Source: an uncultured Clostridia bacterium (GTDB lineage Bacteria > Bacillota > Clostridia > Christensenellales > Borkfalkiaceae). Taken from it: a stretch of DNA of 64,000 bases. The position numbers and the translations under genes were made by a program. How positions within the stretch are numbered: the first letter of the stretch is position 1; every line of letters begins with the position of its first letter. The notes beneath the pieces are model-generated. The model had not been told where the DNA came from. It saw only the letters and a program-made list of their open reading frames with translations, and searched no databases. Positions 8,230-17,661 of this stretch are shown here, in pieces. The stretch is from contig CANQQD010000001.1 of assembly GCA_947625865.1 (NCBI GenBank), positions 1 to 64,000 of the forward strand, given 5' to 3'.

Positions 8230-9063
8230 TCAGCTTTTTCTGTACTCCCGCGGGGAAACGCCGTATTTCTTTTTGAAAGCGTCCTTAAAATAGTTGCTGT
8301 CCGAAAATCCGCAGCGGAAGGCTATCTCGGTGATGGAGTCGTCAGTTGTCACAAGCTCCAGAGCCGCCGCCTGCAGCCTTATGAACATCAGGTATTCGTG
8401 TATGCCTATCCCCACCGCCTTTCTGAACTTGACGCTCAGATAATTGGGGCTGTAGCCCGCCGCCGCGGCGATATCCTCCGCGCTTATGTGCTCGGTGTAG
8501 TGGCTGCTTATAAAGCGGGCCGCCTGCACTATCTGGCTGTCCGTGGTGTGGATATGCTCGGGGATCTCCTGCAAAAAAACGCACTCGCGGGAGCATAATA
8601 AGAACAGTTCCTGCAAGAGCGCGCAGAGCATCGGCTCCGAGCGTTCGTCGGCAATCCTTTTTTCGCCCAACATTCTCAGAATATGCGAATTCATCCGCCC
8701 GCGGTAGGCTTCGGGAGTCTGGAATATGCGCATGACCGAAAAAAATCCCTCCCTGCCCGGCAGCAACTCCCTCACCTCGGGGCGGATATGCCCGCCGTTG
8801 AAATGCACTATCACCCTCCTGCACACGCCCTGAATGTAGCGCGTGTAGTGGAACACCCCGGGCGGGATCAGCATAAAATCCCCGGAATGTATATCGTATA
8901 TGCTGTTCTCTATAAAAAATCTGCACACGCCGTTTTCAAGATAAAACAATTCGTAGTACGAGTGGCAGTGCGCACGGGGCATTATAAACCCCGCCTCCCG
9001 CACCTCCTCGCCGACTATTATCCTGTCGAGCGGCTTTTCGGTCATTAGCGGCTGTTCGGGCAT
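8230..9063 (-). CDS. AraC family regulator with cupin sensor
   Basis: The 277-residue protein has an N-terminal cupin-like sensing domain (HCHSYYELFYLENG, GDFMLIPPGVFHYTRY) and a C-terminal double helix-turn-helix (ISAEDIAAAAGYSPNYLSVKF and ITEIAFRCGFSDSNYFKDAF) ending in the family signature KKYGVSPREYRKS. Such proteins usually activate genes for use of a sugar or related compound. The divergent neighbour is a MATE exporter, so it may control that gene, but the ligand is unknown. Length is normal for the family. Confidence 0.92.
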   Translation of the reverse strand: MPEQPLMTEKPLDRIIVGEEVREAGFIMPRAHCHSYYELFYLENGVCRFFIENSIYDIHSGDFMLIPPGVFHYTRYIQGVCRRVIVHFNGGHIRPEVRELLPGREGFFSVMRIFQTPEAYRGRMNSHILRMLGEKRIADERSEPMLCALLQELFLLCSRECVFLQEIPEHIHTTDSQIVQAARFISSHYTEHISAEDIAAAAGYSPNYLSVKFRKAVGIGIHEYLMFIRLQAAALELVTTDDSITEIAFRCGFSDSNYFKDAFKKKYGVSPREYRKS

Positions 9064-9183
9064 AAAAAATCTCCGTATATTGTTGAAAAATCTGTATTAT
9101 GTGATTATTATAGTCAAAAATCAATGGAAAATCAAGAAAAACTAACGTATTATATTGTTATGTCTTAAATTGAGGCGGGATAT

Positions 9184-10683
9184 ATGTCTACGGCAAAGGT
9201 CAAAAAGAAATATACGCTGTTCACGGGCAAGCAGCTATTATGGCTGATCCTGCCCATAGTTATAGAGCAGATTTTTTCCACGTCGCTGGGGCTGTTCGAC
9301 TCGTTGATGGTCTCCAACATAAACGTGCCCGAGGCTGTGCGCAGCAACATGAGCAACGCCGTGGGCAACGTGGACTATATAAACAACCTTATAATCCAGC
9401 TCTTCTCGGCGTTTGCGACGGGCGGCGCGATAGTCACCTCGCAATTTCTCGGCGCGGGCAACAGGGAACAGGCGCAAAGGAGCGCAAAGCAGATGCTGAT
9501 GCTCGTCATATGCATTTCCACCGCGATAGGCGCGCTGTGCCTCGCCCTCAACTGGCCGATAATCAAGCTGTTTTACGGCGACGTGGACGGCTCCACCTTC
9601 TCCTACCAGTGCATATATTTTTATGTTACCGCGGCGTCCTTCCCGTTCATAGGGCTGTTCAACGCATGCGCCGCGCTTCTTAGGGCGCAGCGCAAGAGCT
9701 TTTCCACAATGGCGAGCGCGGCAATAAGCTGCGTCGTCAACGTCGGCCTTAACGCCGTATTCCTCTTCGCTTTCAATATGGGCGTGCTCGGCGCGGGGCT
9801 CGCCACCCTGTTCTGCCGCGCTGTGCCCGCGGTCTTTATGCTGGTACTCCTCGGCAACAGGAAAAATACCGTCTGCGTGCGGATATTCGAAAAATTCCGC
9901 TTTGACGGCGCAATGATCAAAAAGATCTTAAAAATCGCCATTCCCAGCGGCATAGAGAGCGCCCTCTTCCAGCTCGGCAAACTTATGACGAACACCTTTG
10001 TGAACGCGGGCGTTTACGCAACGGGCTCAAAGAGCCTACAGGGGCTCAACGAAAACGGCGAGCTTATTTATATCAACGTGCAGGCAAACGGCAACACCAT
10101 CGCCAACCAGATAAACAACTTCGCCTCGGTAGTGGGCGGCGGCGTGGGCACCTCCTGCCTCACGGTCATAGGGCAGTCCGTCGGCGCGGGCGATACCGAT
10201 CAGGTAAAATACTATATGCGGCGGATGTTCCTGCTGTCGTATATAGCAAACGGCATATGCGTGGGAGCTATTCTGGCGCTCGTGCCCTTCATCTCCCAGC
10301 TCTACGGCTACACCGCAGAGGCAAAGGAAATAGGCAGGCACTGCCTCTACTTCTGCCTTGCGTTCCAGTTTGTGACCTATCCCCTCTCATTCACCACGCC
10401 GGGGATATTAAAGGCGACGAGCGACGTAAAATACGTAATGTACAGCGCGGTCGCGTCAATGTTCATAATGAGGGTGGGGCTTGCGTTCATTCTCACCACC
10501 GACCTCATACCGGGGCTTCCCCAACTCGGCGCGATGGGATATTGGATAGGCATGTGCTCGGACTGGGTGCTCCGCTCCCTGCTCTTCTTCTCCCGCCTGC
10601 TCTCGGGCAGATGGAAGAGGTCCTCGGGCATGCTCAAGGCCGATATCGGGCAGTCCTTCGAGGGCAGTATCTGCCGTTATTGA
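9184..10683 (+). CDS. MATE family efflux transporter
   Basis: The 499-residue protein is a multi-pass membrane protein with the two-fold repeat of the MATE/NorM family, which export cationic or drug-like compounds using an ion gradient. The first repeat begins with QLLWLILPIVIEQIFSTSLGLFDSLMVS and the second with ILKIAIPSGIESALFQLGKLM. The conserved QFLGAGNREQA loop and its counterpart VIGQSVGAGDTDQV are present. It starts about 120 bases from the divergent AraC gene. The substrate cannot be inferred. The C-terminal LLSGRWKRSSGMLKAD is a usual cytoplasmic tail. Confidence 0.92.
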   Translation: MSTAKVKKKYTLFTGKQLLWLILPIVIEQIFSTSLGLFDSLMVSNINVPEAVRSNMSNAVGNVDYINNLIIQLFSAFATGGAIVTSQFLGAGNREQAQRSAKQMLMLVICISTAIGALCLALNWPIIKLFYGDVDGSTFSYQCIYFYVTAASFPFIGLFNACAALLRAQRKSFSTMASAAISCVVNVGLNAVFLFAFNMGVLGAGLATLFCRAVPAVFMLVLLGNRKNTVCVRIFEKFRFDGAMIKKILKIAIPSGIESALFQLGKLMTNTFVNAGVYATGSKSLQGLNENGELIYINVQANGNTIANQINNFASVVGGGVGTSCLTVIGQSVGAGDTDQVKYYMRRMFLLSYIANGICVGAILALVPFISQLYGYTAEAKEIGRHCLYFCLAFQFVTYPLSFTTPGILKATSDVKYVMYSAVASMFIMRVGLAFILTTDLIPGLPQLGAMGYWIGMCSDWVLRSLLFFSRLLSGRWKRSSGMLKADIGQSFEGSICRY

Positions 10684-10749
10684 CAAAAAAGCGGCAAAAA
10701 CCGCCCGTGATTTTATTAAAATTCCCACAAACAAAAAAGCCGCGCGGTA

Positions 10750-10778
10750 TTTACATATTTTTCTTTATGTGGTATAAT
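10750..10778 (+). promoter_or_regulatory. Promoter of gluconate 5-dehydrogenase-like gene
   Basis: TTTACA and TATAAT are 17 bases apart. The -10 box ends 35 bases before the ATG, which follows an AAGGAG site. Confidence 0.85.
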
Positions 10779-10813
10779 GTACCTGTTAAATAAATTTTTA
10801 AGGAGAAACTCCA

Positions 10814-11614
10814 ATGGGATTTGAACAAAACTTTTCATTGAAAGGCAAGATCGCGTGGGTCACGGGCGCGTCCTACGGCATAGGCTTCGCCATCGCTACG
10901 GCTTATGCGCAGGCGGGCGCGACCATCGTTTTCAACGACATTAACCAGGACCTCGTGGACAAGGGCGTTAAGGCCTATGCCGCCGAGGGCATAAAGGCTC
11001 ACGGCTACGTATGCGACGTCACCGACGAAGCGGCTGTAAACTCGCTCGTTGCAAAAATCGAAAAAGAGGTCGGCGTAGTGGATATACTCGTTAACAACGC
11101 CGGCATCATAAGGCGCATACCCATGACCGAAATGAGCGCAGCCGAGTTCAGAAAGGTCGTCGACGTGGATCTCAACGCGCCCTTCATTGTGTCGAAGGCC
11201 GTCATACCCTCGATGATCAAAAAGGGTCACGGCAAAATCATCAATATCTGCTCGATGATGAGCGAACTCGGCAGGGAGACGGTGTCCGCCTATGCCGCGG
11301 CAAAGGGCGGCCTTAAAATGCTTACCCGCAACATCTGCTCGGAGTACGGAAAATACAACATCCAGTGCAACGGCATAGGACCGGGATATATAGCCACCCC
11401 GCAGACCGCGCCCTTAAGAGAGCGCCAGCCCGACGGCTCCCGCCACCCCTTCGACAGCTTCATTATAGCAAAGACCCCCGCCGAACGCTGGGGCGAGACG
11501 AGCGACCTCATGGGTCCCGCGGTATTCCTTGCCTCCGACGCGTCCAATTTCGTGAACGGACACATTCTGTATGTTGACGGCGGTATCCTTGCCTATATCG
11601 GCAAGCAGCCTTAA
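10814..11614 (+). CDS. Gluconate 5-dehydrogenase-like SDR
   Basis: The 266-residue protein is a classical short-chain dehydrogenase. It has the NAD(P)-binding TGASYGIGFAIA at the N-terminus, the NNAG motif (LVNNAGIIRR), the catalytic serine in NICSMMSELGRE and the YxxxK pair in SAYAAAKGGLKML. The opening FSLKGKIAWVTGASYGIG and the segment RTPDGSRHPF-like (RQPDGSRHPFDSFI) resemble gluconate 5-dehydrogenases and 2-deoxy-gluconate dehydrogenases. With KDPG aldolase at 4.1 kb this fits sugar-acid breakdown, but substrate preference is inferred. It has its own consensus promoter and terminator. Confidence 0.85.
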   Translation: MGFEQNFSLKGKIAWVTGASYGIGFAIATAYAQAGATIVFNDINQDLVDKGVKAYAAEGIKAHGYVCDVTDEAAVNSLVAKIEKEVGVVDILVNNAGIIRRIPMTEMSAAEFRKVVDVDLNAPFIVSKAVIPSMIKKGHGKIINICSMMSELGRETVSAYAAAKGGLKMLTRNICSEYGKYNIQCNGIGPGYIATPQTAPLRERQPDGSRHPFDSFIIAKTPAERWGETSDLMGPAVFLASDASNFVNGHILYVDGGILAYIGKQP

Positions 11615-11642
11615 ACCCGTCAAAGCCGACACGTTTTAAAAC

Positions 11643-11680
11643 GCGCCGCGCGGCTTGTGCCGCGCGGCGCTTGCTTTTTT
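11643..11680 (+). terminator. Terminator of the SDR gene
   Basis: The perfect 12-base stem gcgccgcgcggc / gccgcgcggcgc (loop ttgt) is followed by ttgctttttt. Confidence 0.9.
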
Positions 11681-11700
11681 GCCGTTATATGGTATATAAT
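11671..11700 (+). promoter_or_regulatory. Promoter of the thioredoxin-like lipoprotein gene
   Basis: TTGCTT and TATAAT with an 18-base spacer. The -35 box overlaps the T-run of the preceding terminator, a compact arrangement. Confidence 0.6.
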
Positions 11701-11761
11701 AAAAGCGGATAAGAATTACGCGCTTGCCGCATCTTAAAATAAGAAAGGAAAGCACCGATAA

Positions 11762-13210
11762 ATGAAGACAAGGATCTTGAAAATTATATTGTCTGCCGCA
11801 GGGGCTCTGGCGGCTGTTGCGCTTGCCGGGTGCTCCTTTACCGAAACGGAGGGCGCGCATGAGCATAGCTATGCGTGGACCACGGTGCAGGAGGCCACGT
11901 GTACGCACGACGGCTTAATGGAGGGCACATGCGATTGCGGGGATAAAACAACAAAAATTCTGCCGCAGACAGGCCATTATTTCCAATATGTCGAGGACCC
12001 CTCCGCCTCCTGTCTGCAGGACGGCAAGCGGATGCAGAGGTGCGCGCACTGCGGGGCGGAAAAGGACGTTACGGTATTGCCAAAGACGGGGCATAAATGG
12101 AAGGACGTCGAAATCGAATACGACTCCGGTTGCACAGAACCCGGGCTCAAACTTTGCGAGTGCGAGCATTGCGGCGTACAGCAAAAATTCGAAATCGAAC
12201 CCAAGGGTCACATTATCGATGAAAACACGTGGGATATCGACAAGGAGCCGACCTTCCTCGATGACGGCATAAAATCGCACCACTGCAAGCGGGAGGGCTG
12301 CCAATACAAAACGGGTGAAACAAAAATCGACAGCCTCCGCTACACCTACCCCGAAGTGACCTACAACATAAAGCTTTTAAAGACAAACGGGGAAAGGCTG
12401 CCCACGACAACTACTCCGACAATAGTCGTAAAGGATAGGGACGGACAGCAGCGGGGCGGGGCGGCAGCGACCGAATACTCTGTAACGCTGCCCTCCGACC
12501 AAATTTTCTACGTCGAAGTAAGCGGTCTGCCCGAGGGCTACACCCCGCAGGAGAGCTATCCCCTTATCCCCGACCAATTGGACGCAGAAATAAAGATACC
12601 CGCGTCGCCCATTGAATTTATTACCGAAACGCACGGCAGATACGCCATAGGTTCGGTTATAATCGACGATCCCTTTACCGTTGTGGAGGAGAGCTCCGCA
12701 AACGACTATAAGACGTCGCTGGGCGCGCTTTTAAAGCAGTACAAGGGAATTTTTATCAATATGTATTTCAATTCCTGCCCCGCGTGCAACTACGAGCTGC
12801 CTGATTTTATAAGCGCGTACAATGCCGAAAGCGCGTACGGGGAGAAATACAGCGAGGAAATAGCCGTTGTTATGATAAACTGCACCGACTCCACAGACGC
12901 CATCAGGGACAAAAAGATACGCAGCCAAATACCCATGATGATGGCGTCGCACGACAGATGGCTTTCGGCGCACTTTGAAAATATATCTAAGGCGGGATAT
13001 CCCACCTCCATCTGGATAGACTGCGAGGGCGTTATTGTGGGGTCCGTAACGGGATCGATGGGCAAGAGCGGATTTACAAGATATTTCGATCTGCTTTTGG
13101 ACAGATACTATAAGATAAAGGGCACGGAGAGACCGGACAAAACAGCCCAAAACACTTTAGACGCGGCGGCTTGCCCCGCCATGTTGCCCTTGAAAAGAAG
13201 ATACGCATAA
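11762..13210 (+). CDS. Lipoprotein with Cys-rich repeats and thioredoxin-like domain
   Basis: The 482-residue protein has a signal peptide ending in a lipobox (ALAGC, C24), so it should be anchored outside the membrane. Residues about 35-190 hold three to four repeats of about 45 residues with paired Cys and His (CTHDGLMEGTCDCG, CLQDGKRMQRCAHCG, CTEPGLKLCECEHCG). This pattern is common in clostridial surface proteins and may bind metal or form disulfides. A beta-rich linker follows. The C-terminal part is a thioredoxin/TlpA-like fold with a CPAC active site (MYFNSCPACNYELPDF) and PTSIWIDCEG. It is likely an extracytoplasmic disulfide reductase or redox carrier. The partner is unknown, and no cytochrome genes are nearby. 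Confidence 0.78.
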   Translation: MKTRILKIILSAAGALAAVALAGCSFTETEGAHEHSYAWTTVQEATCTHDGLMEGTCDCGDKTTKILPQTGHYFQYVEDPSASCLQDGKRMQRCAHCGAEKDVTVLPKTGHKWKDVEIEYDSGCTEPGLKLCECEHCGVQQKFEIEPKGHIIDENTWDIDKEPTFLDDGIKSHHCKREGCQYKTGETKIDSLRYTYPEVTYNIKLLKTNGERLPTTTTPTIVVKDRDGQQRGGAAATEYSVTLPSDQIFYVEVSGLPEGYTPQESYPLIPDQLDAEIKIPASPIEFITETHGRYAIGSVIIDDPFTVVEESSANDYKTSLGALLKQYKGIFINMYFNSCPACNYELPDFISAYNAESAYGEKYSEEIAVVMINCTDSTDAIRDKKIRSQIPMMMASHDRWLSAHFENISKAGYPTSIWIDCEGVIVGSVTGSMGKSGFTRYFDLLLDRYYKIKGTERPDKTAQNTLDAAACPAMLPLKRRYA

Positions 13211-13240
13211 AATTCCCATTAAAATTTCAGAGCACAAAAA

Positions 13241-13266
13241 AAGAGCATACCGTATGCTCTTTTTTA
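13241..13266. terminator. Bidirectional terminator between convergent surface genes
   Basis: The stem aagagcata / tatgctctt is flanked by A- and T-runs, between the convergent lipoprotein and metalloprotease genes. Confidence 0.85.
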
Positions 13267-13272
13267 TATGCT

Positions 13273-16200
13273 TCAGCGTTTGCGCCGCCTGTGGCGGACT
13301 ATCAGGAACACTGCCGCCGCGCCCGCAGCCGATACGACGGGAACCACCACTGCGACCCATATCATCGTTTTGTCGGAATTATCGTTGTCCGCCCCGCTTT
13401 CCGTCCCGTCTCCCCGGTCGTTTTCGGGCGCGTCGGGATCCTGTCCGGGGTCTTCGGGCGGCGTTGAAGGCGCGGGTTCGGGTATGTTTTCAACAATAAT
13501 TTCAAACAAAATTTCCGTTGTTTCGTAATTCTGCTTATCGTCGCCCACGTATCTTGCCCAAGCCGTAATTTTATGTGCGGTTATTCTCAGGCTGCCGTCC
13601 ACCCATTCGAAATTTTCGGGAAGGACTATATCGGACAGCGTGCCGCCCTGCTCCGCATATATCGTCGCGGATCCCACGTCCGGCATTTGCGCCCTTGCAA
13701 TCGTAAACGTTATCGATTTTTGTCCCGTGACGTTTTGGGCGTGCGGCTTTACGGTTATCGTTGCCGCGCCCGCATTTATGTTGTCGCCGTACTCCACCGC
13801 GTACAGTCCGGGCGATAATTCCTCGTTGTCTATAAACACTTTCACGCGGGGTGTGTGAGGCTCGCCGGTGTAGGTAAAGCCGCTGTCCGAAATTTGTATT
13901 GTTGCGCCGTTCAGGTCGTAAATTGCGTAATCGCCGGCCGCCGCCGTAAATTTGATATCCTTTTCAACGGTATATGTTGCGTTTTCCGCGATCATCCCGC
14001 CGTCAGCAAGCCAGCCCTTAAAGTCGGGCTCGCCGCAGTCGGGGGTGGTGATTTGCCCGCCGTATCTTTGGTAATTATATTCCAAGAGAACGCCGTTTAC
14101 CCAAAACTCCACCCTGAAATAATCCAAATAGTCGGCTTTTAAAGTTTGGCTCTGCGCTTCTTTATAAACGCCGCCCGCGTAATAACAGCTTCCGGGGGCT
14201 ATCCATCTGTAAATTTTATTGCCGCCGGAATCAAAAAGCGGCAGATAAACGCCCTCGCCCTCCGCAAAATATTCGGTTGACGTCCCCTGCATATATTCGA
14301 GGTTGAGAGCAAACTTATCCTCAACGGTTATATCGAAGGTCATATCCCCGCCGACCGTAAGCTTGTCGCCCCTTTTGTAATCCGTTCCCGTGCTCTTGTC
14401 GCGGTAATTTGCAATATATTTTTTATCGTCGAAACCCTCCAAATCTTCGCTGCCGAAAACAAAGCTTGCGCTGCGGAGCGTCGTATGGTAAAGCGTGCCG
14501 TTGTCGTCAAAAGTCAGCCTGAAATTGCGCGCGGAAATCTTTATGCCGCCGTCCTTCACCGTGGCGAAGTATTGCGGGTCGGCAAAGCCTATCCTTGCAA
14601 GGTCGCCTTCGGAAACTTCAAAGTTTTCGCACAAAACGGACACGCTCTCCTCCGTTTGCGGGAAGCCGAGTGTGACTTCGGGCACGCTTCCGTCGAAAAT
14701 CAAATTAAAATCGTTCTTCCCAAAATATATATCTGTATTGTCGTTTTCAAATTCGCAGTTATAAATTTTTAAAGATTTTGCGCCGGACGGGTCCTGGAAA
14801 TACAGCGCGCAGTTGTCGTTTGCGCTTGAACAGTTTATAAATTTGCAGTTGTTGAGGGTGACGCTCCCGAAAATCTGGTAAATTGCCCCGCCCCTGTCCG
14901 TCGTTTTGCAGTTTTGGAAGGTCACATATTCAAAAAGATCGTTGCCGCTGCCCAGCATAAACGCGCCGTGCGCACGGTTCAAAGAGCCGCCCTCTATTAT
15001 TATCCGCGCGTTCTCCCGCCCTTTCATACTGAAATGATAGTTGGATTTAAAGAGGTACTCGCTGCCGCCCGTAATGGTAATGTCGTTATCGACCTCCTCC
15101 GCCACCGCTATTTTTACTTCCGGGAAAAACTCATATTTATCTATGTGGCAATCAGCCAGCAGATATATCGTCTTGCCCTTGTACTCCTCAACCTTGGTGA
15201 CCGCATACATGGCTTCCTCGAGCGTGGCAAACCCCGTCTCTCCCACCCTGCACGCGTATAACGGCGTGGTCGTTTGTCCCTCGGACATGGCGTTGCCGAA
15301 ACCGGTTGTTTTAAAATATCTGTTTACGGCGATAGCCTTATATACGGGCGTTGCGCCGCCGTAATCGTGCTTATCCGAAAAGGTGTTGGTATAGGTAAAC
15401 CCCGCTATTTTGTAGCTGCCGCCGTCCGTAGTAACATATATCTCATATCCGAGATGGCTTGCGCACGGGGTGTTCGAAAGGACGATCTTTCTGCCCTCGG
15501 CCGTCCTTTCCACGCTTGTGACAAAGGGCGCGCTTGCATACTCCTTTTCCTGCTCGGCAACGCCCGTATTGCTGCGGATATAATCAAATTCCGCGCTGTC
15601 TGCAAGCCAAAAATGCGAGTACGTCCCCTTTATTTTGTCGCTCTGCATCAACTTTTTAAAGGTATCGGACGTGCTGTTTCTGTTGAATTTATTGTATTGG
15701 GATTCTTTGAAAAAGCCCCAACGCTCGTAATATTCCGACAGATCAACGCCCGTTACCAGCGAGGAGTAGTAAACCATCTTTTCGTTGGCGGTCAAACCGT
15801 TTGCGGGATCCGCCCTGAACATGTTGTTCAGATCCGCCCAAAAGTTAGGGAAAACGGACTCCAAATACCACCAGATCATATAGTTGCGGTCGCGTATGTC
15901 GTCCTGCGGATATAGGATGTGCCCGTCCTTAAAGGCGTCCGTGCCGAGGCTGTTGTCGCTCGAGAGCGCGTTAAATCCCCTTTCAAACGGTTGCCATTTC
16001 GGGAGCGCCTGCCGCCGCAGCAGAACAACGTATGCGTAGGTTGCGGTCATGTTGTTGGTTGTTTCGTCGATCGCCCGCCTGCGCGTGTCTATCTGGTGCC
16101 CTATCTCGTGAGCGATGTTGTAGATCCACTGTGAGTCGATATTCGCGTAAAAATTTGCAAACCATGCGTGTTCATAATAATAGCCTATATGATAGCTCGT

Positions 16201-17262
16201 TGTATATGCGCCCGAATCGGGTTGTACGCTCATATATCTGAAATTTACGTTTATATAATCGTTGGCCTCCGCCCAGTTATCGTTGCGGGACTGCGGGGAG
16301 GTTGCAATGCCGTTGAACTCGAGGAGCTCCGTCATAAAATCTCCCCAAAGCTCGAGGTTGAGCGCGGGCGAAATTGCGTTTTGCGTTATATATGCGTCGT
16401 ACAGGCTCGAGGACGTGGTGGTAATTATTGTGTGGTCGGTAATAAGTTCCGCCATGTCAAGCAGACGGGCGGGGCTCTTTTTTCTGTTGGCTTCGTATTC
16501 TTTGAGCATACCTAAAAAGGCGCCATCGTCGTCCCCCTTTTTAAACACGGGATAATAGCCGCAGCCCTCTATATAAACACCGACGTCCCCCTGCTGTTCG
16601 TGCGTGTAGGGGTTGCTGAGATATATCGCGCCGCCCTTCACCTCGTTTTGGTTGATGTGCGTGGAGCCCGACACAAAGTCGGAGTAGGTAAATACGTTCA
16701 TGCCCTTATTCAGGGTTATATTCTGCCTGTAACCGCCGTTCCAGAAGCCGTGGTTTTGGGTGATTACCAATTGCGGCAGATAATTGCTCTCCGCCTCCAC
16801 GAACACCCTTATTTCCTGCCCGGTCAAGCCGTATATGCCCGTTAAAATGAGGTCGCTGGCGTCATATCTTAAATTCAACCTCGAACAGTTTGCGGACAAG
16901 TCGCCCGCCTGCACGATTTTGCCGTTGCTATCGGTAAATTCGCTCAGCCCGCTGTATTTAACGCCGCCCCTGACGATTTGCTCCGCCCTCTGCAAATATT
17001 TTTGGGAAGCCTCGTCTGTATATCGGGCTTCGAGCCCCTCTATGTCCTCAAGCGTAATATTTTTGTCCGAAAGTTCGGTGCAGGTGTAGTCGGTAAATAT
17101 ATTTTCGATTTCCGCGGGCAGGGTGTAGCGGCTGACTGACGGCGCGCTTGCCGCGTAAGCCGTCTGCCTGTCCCCCCGCAGCAAAAGGCTGCCCGCAACA
17201 ATAAACAGGCAACCGAACAAGGCTATAATAAATATGTAAAGACGCTTTTTATTTATCCCCAT
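13273..17262 (-). CDS. Cell-surface M60/enhancin-type metalloprotease
   Basis: The 1329-residue protein starts with an uncleaved-type signal or anchor (IFIIALFGCLFIVAGSLLL). It has the zinc motif HEIGH at residues 385-389 (YNIAHEIGHQID) followed by the M60 accessory region (MVYYSSLVTGVDLSEYYERWGF). M60 enzymes cleave heavily O-glycosylated proteins such as mucins at the surface. Downstream come a fibronectin-like segment (about residues 580-670), a beta-helix-like region (about 720-880, NDITITGGSEY, VTLNNCKFINC), and InlB/MBG-like Ig segments. A Pro/Asp-rich spacer and a C-terminal membrane helix with an RHRRRKR tail complete it. No LPXTG motif is visible, so anchoring is by the terminal helix. 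The substrate is inferred, not shown. Confidence 0.82.
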   Translation of the reverse strand: MGINKKRLYIFIIALFGCLFIVAGSLLLRGDRQTAYAASAPSVSRYTLPAEIENIFTDYTCTELSDKNITLEDIEGLEARYTDEASQKYLQRAEQIVRGGVKYSGLSEFTDSNGKIVQAGDLSANCSRLNLRYDASDLILTGIYGLTGQEIRVFVEAESNYLPQLVITQNHGFWNGGYRQNITLNKGMNVFTYSDFVSGSTHINQNEVKGGAIYLSNPYTHEQQGDVGVYIEGCGYYPVFKKGDDDGAFLGMLKEYEANRKKSPARLLDMAELITDHTIITTTSSSLYDAYITQNAISPALNLELWGDFMTELLEFNGIATSPQSRNDNWAEANDYINVNFRYMSVQPDSGAYTTSYHIGYYYEHAWFANFYANIDSQWIYNIAHEIGHQIDTRRRAIDETTNNMTATYAYVVLLRRQALPKWQPFERGFNALSSDNSLGTDAFKDGHILYPQDDIRDRNYMIWWYLESVFPNFWADLNNMFRADPANGLTANEKMVYYSSLVTGVDLSEYYERWGFFKESQYNKFNRNSTSDTFKKLMQSDKIKGTYSHFWLADSAEFDYIRSNTGVAEQEKEYASAPFVTSVERTAEGRKIVLSNTPCASHLGYEIYVTTDGGSYKIAGFTYTNTFSDKHDYGGATPVYKAIAVNRYFKTTGFGNAMSEGQTTTPLYACRVGETGFATLEEAMYAVTKVEEYKGKTIYLLADCHIDKYEFFPEVKIAVAEEVDNDITITGGSEYLFKSNYHFSMKGRENARIIIEGGSLNRAHGAFMLGSGNDLFEYVTFQNCKTTDRGGAIYQIFGSVTLNNCKFINCSSANDNCALYFQDPSGAKSLKIYNCEFENDNTDIYFGKNDFNLIFDGSVPEVTLGFPQTEESVSVLCENFEVSEGDLARIGFADPQYFATVKDGGIKISARNFRLTFDDNGTLYHTTLRSASFVFGSEDLEGFDDKKYIANYRDKSTGTDYKRGDKLTVGGDMTFDITVEDKFALNLEYMQGTSTEYFAEGEGVYLPLFDSGGNKIYRWIAPGSCYYAGGVYKEAQSQTLKADYLDYFRVEFWVNGVLLEYNYQRYGGQITTPDCGEPDFKGWLADGGMIAENATYTVEKDIKFTAAAGDYAIYDLNGATIQISDSGFTYTGEPHTPRVKVFIDNEELSPGLYAVEYGDNINAGAATITVKPHAQNVTGQKSITFTIARAQMPDVGSATIYAEQGGTLSDIVLPENFEWVDGSLRITAHKITAWARYVGDDKQNYETTEILFEIIVENIPEPAPSTPPEDPGQDPDAPENDRGDGTESGADNDNSDKTMIWVAVVVPVVSAAGAAAVFLIVRHRRRKR

Positions 17263-17456
17263 AAATACAGTTTAGCATATATATTTGTTTTTAGCTAACG
17301 TTTGAGCGCCGAAATCGGAATTAACGGGTCAAACCGCATAAAATTTTTGTAAAAGCTCCGCCCGCGGACGCCGCCGCAGGTTGCCCTTAAAGATTTTTTT
17401 ATCGCCCTTCGGCAAGCGGAAACTTATTCTGTTTTTATAAAAGGACATAAAATCGC

Positions 17457-17485
17457 TTGTATTTTACCGTAAACCGTGCTATAAT
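17457..17485 (+). promoter_or_regulatory. Promoter of tRNA-Gln
   Basis: TTGTAT and TATAAT are 17 bases apart with an extended -10 TG (gtgcTATAAT). The -10 box ends 21 bases before the tRNA. Confidence 0.88.
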
Positions 17486-17506
17486 ACTTTGCGTAAAAAG
17501 AAATAT

Positions 17507-17581
17507 TGGGGCGTCGCCAAGCGGTAAGGCAACGGACTCTGACTCCGTCATTCGGGTGTTCGAATCACTTCGCCCCAGCCA
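17507..17581 (+). tRNA. tRNA-Gln (anticodon CTG)
   Basis: A cloverleaf can be drawn: acceptor TGGGGCG / CGCCCCA, anticodon stem ACGGA / TCCGT around the loop CTCTGAC giving anticodon CTG, T-loop GTTCGAATC, discriminator G and an encoded CCA (17579-17581). It decodes CAG. The 3' end overlaps the left direct repeat of the integrated element, making it a probable integration target. Confidence 0.93.
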
Positions 17582-17638
17582 AAAAGAGCCTGAATTGAAC
17601 ACATAATTGTGCTTGATTCAGGCTCTTTTTTATGTTTT
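17576..17638. repeat. Left direct repeat (attL candidate) and tRNA-Gln terminator
   Basis: The repeat covers the last bases of the tRNA (cagcca) and a hairpin with arms aaaaagagcctgaat / attcaggctcttttt. The hairpin plus T-run is a good Rho-independent terminator for the tRNA. The other copy is at 30091-30153, with one mismatch in the loop and one after the T-run. Confidence 0.85.
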
Positions 17639-17661
17639 ACGACTGTTTTTATCGCGTCGCC

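Noticed and set aside
17576-17638. Insertion-sequence inverted end
   Set aside because: The hairpin works as the tRNA terminator and no transposase gene is present in the element.
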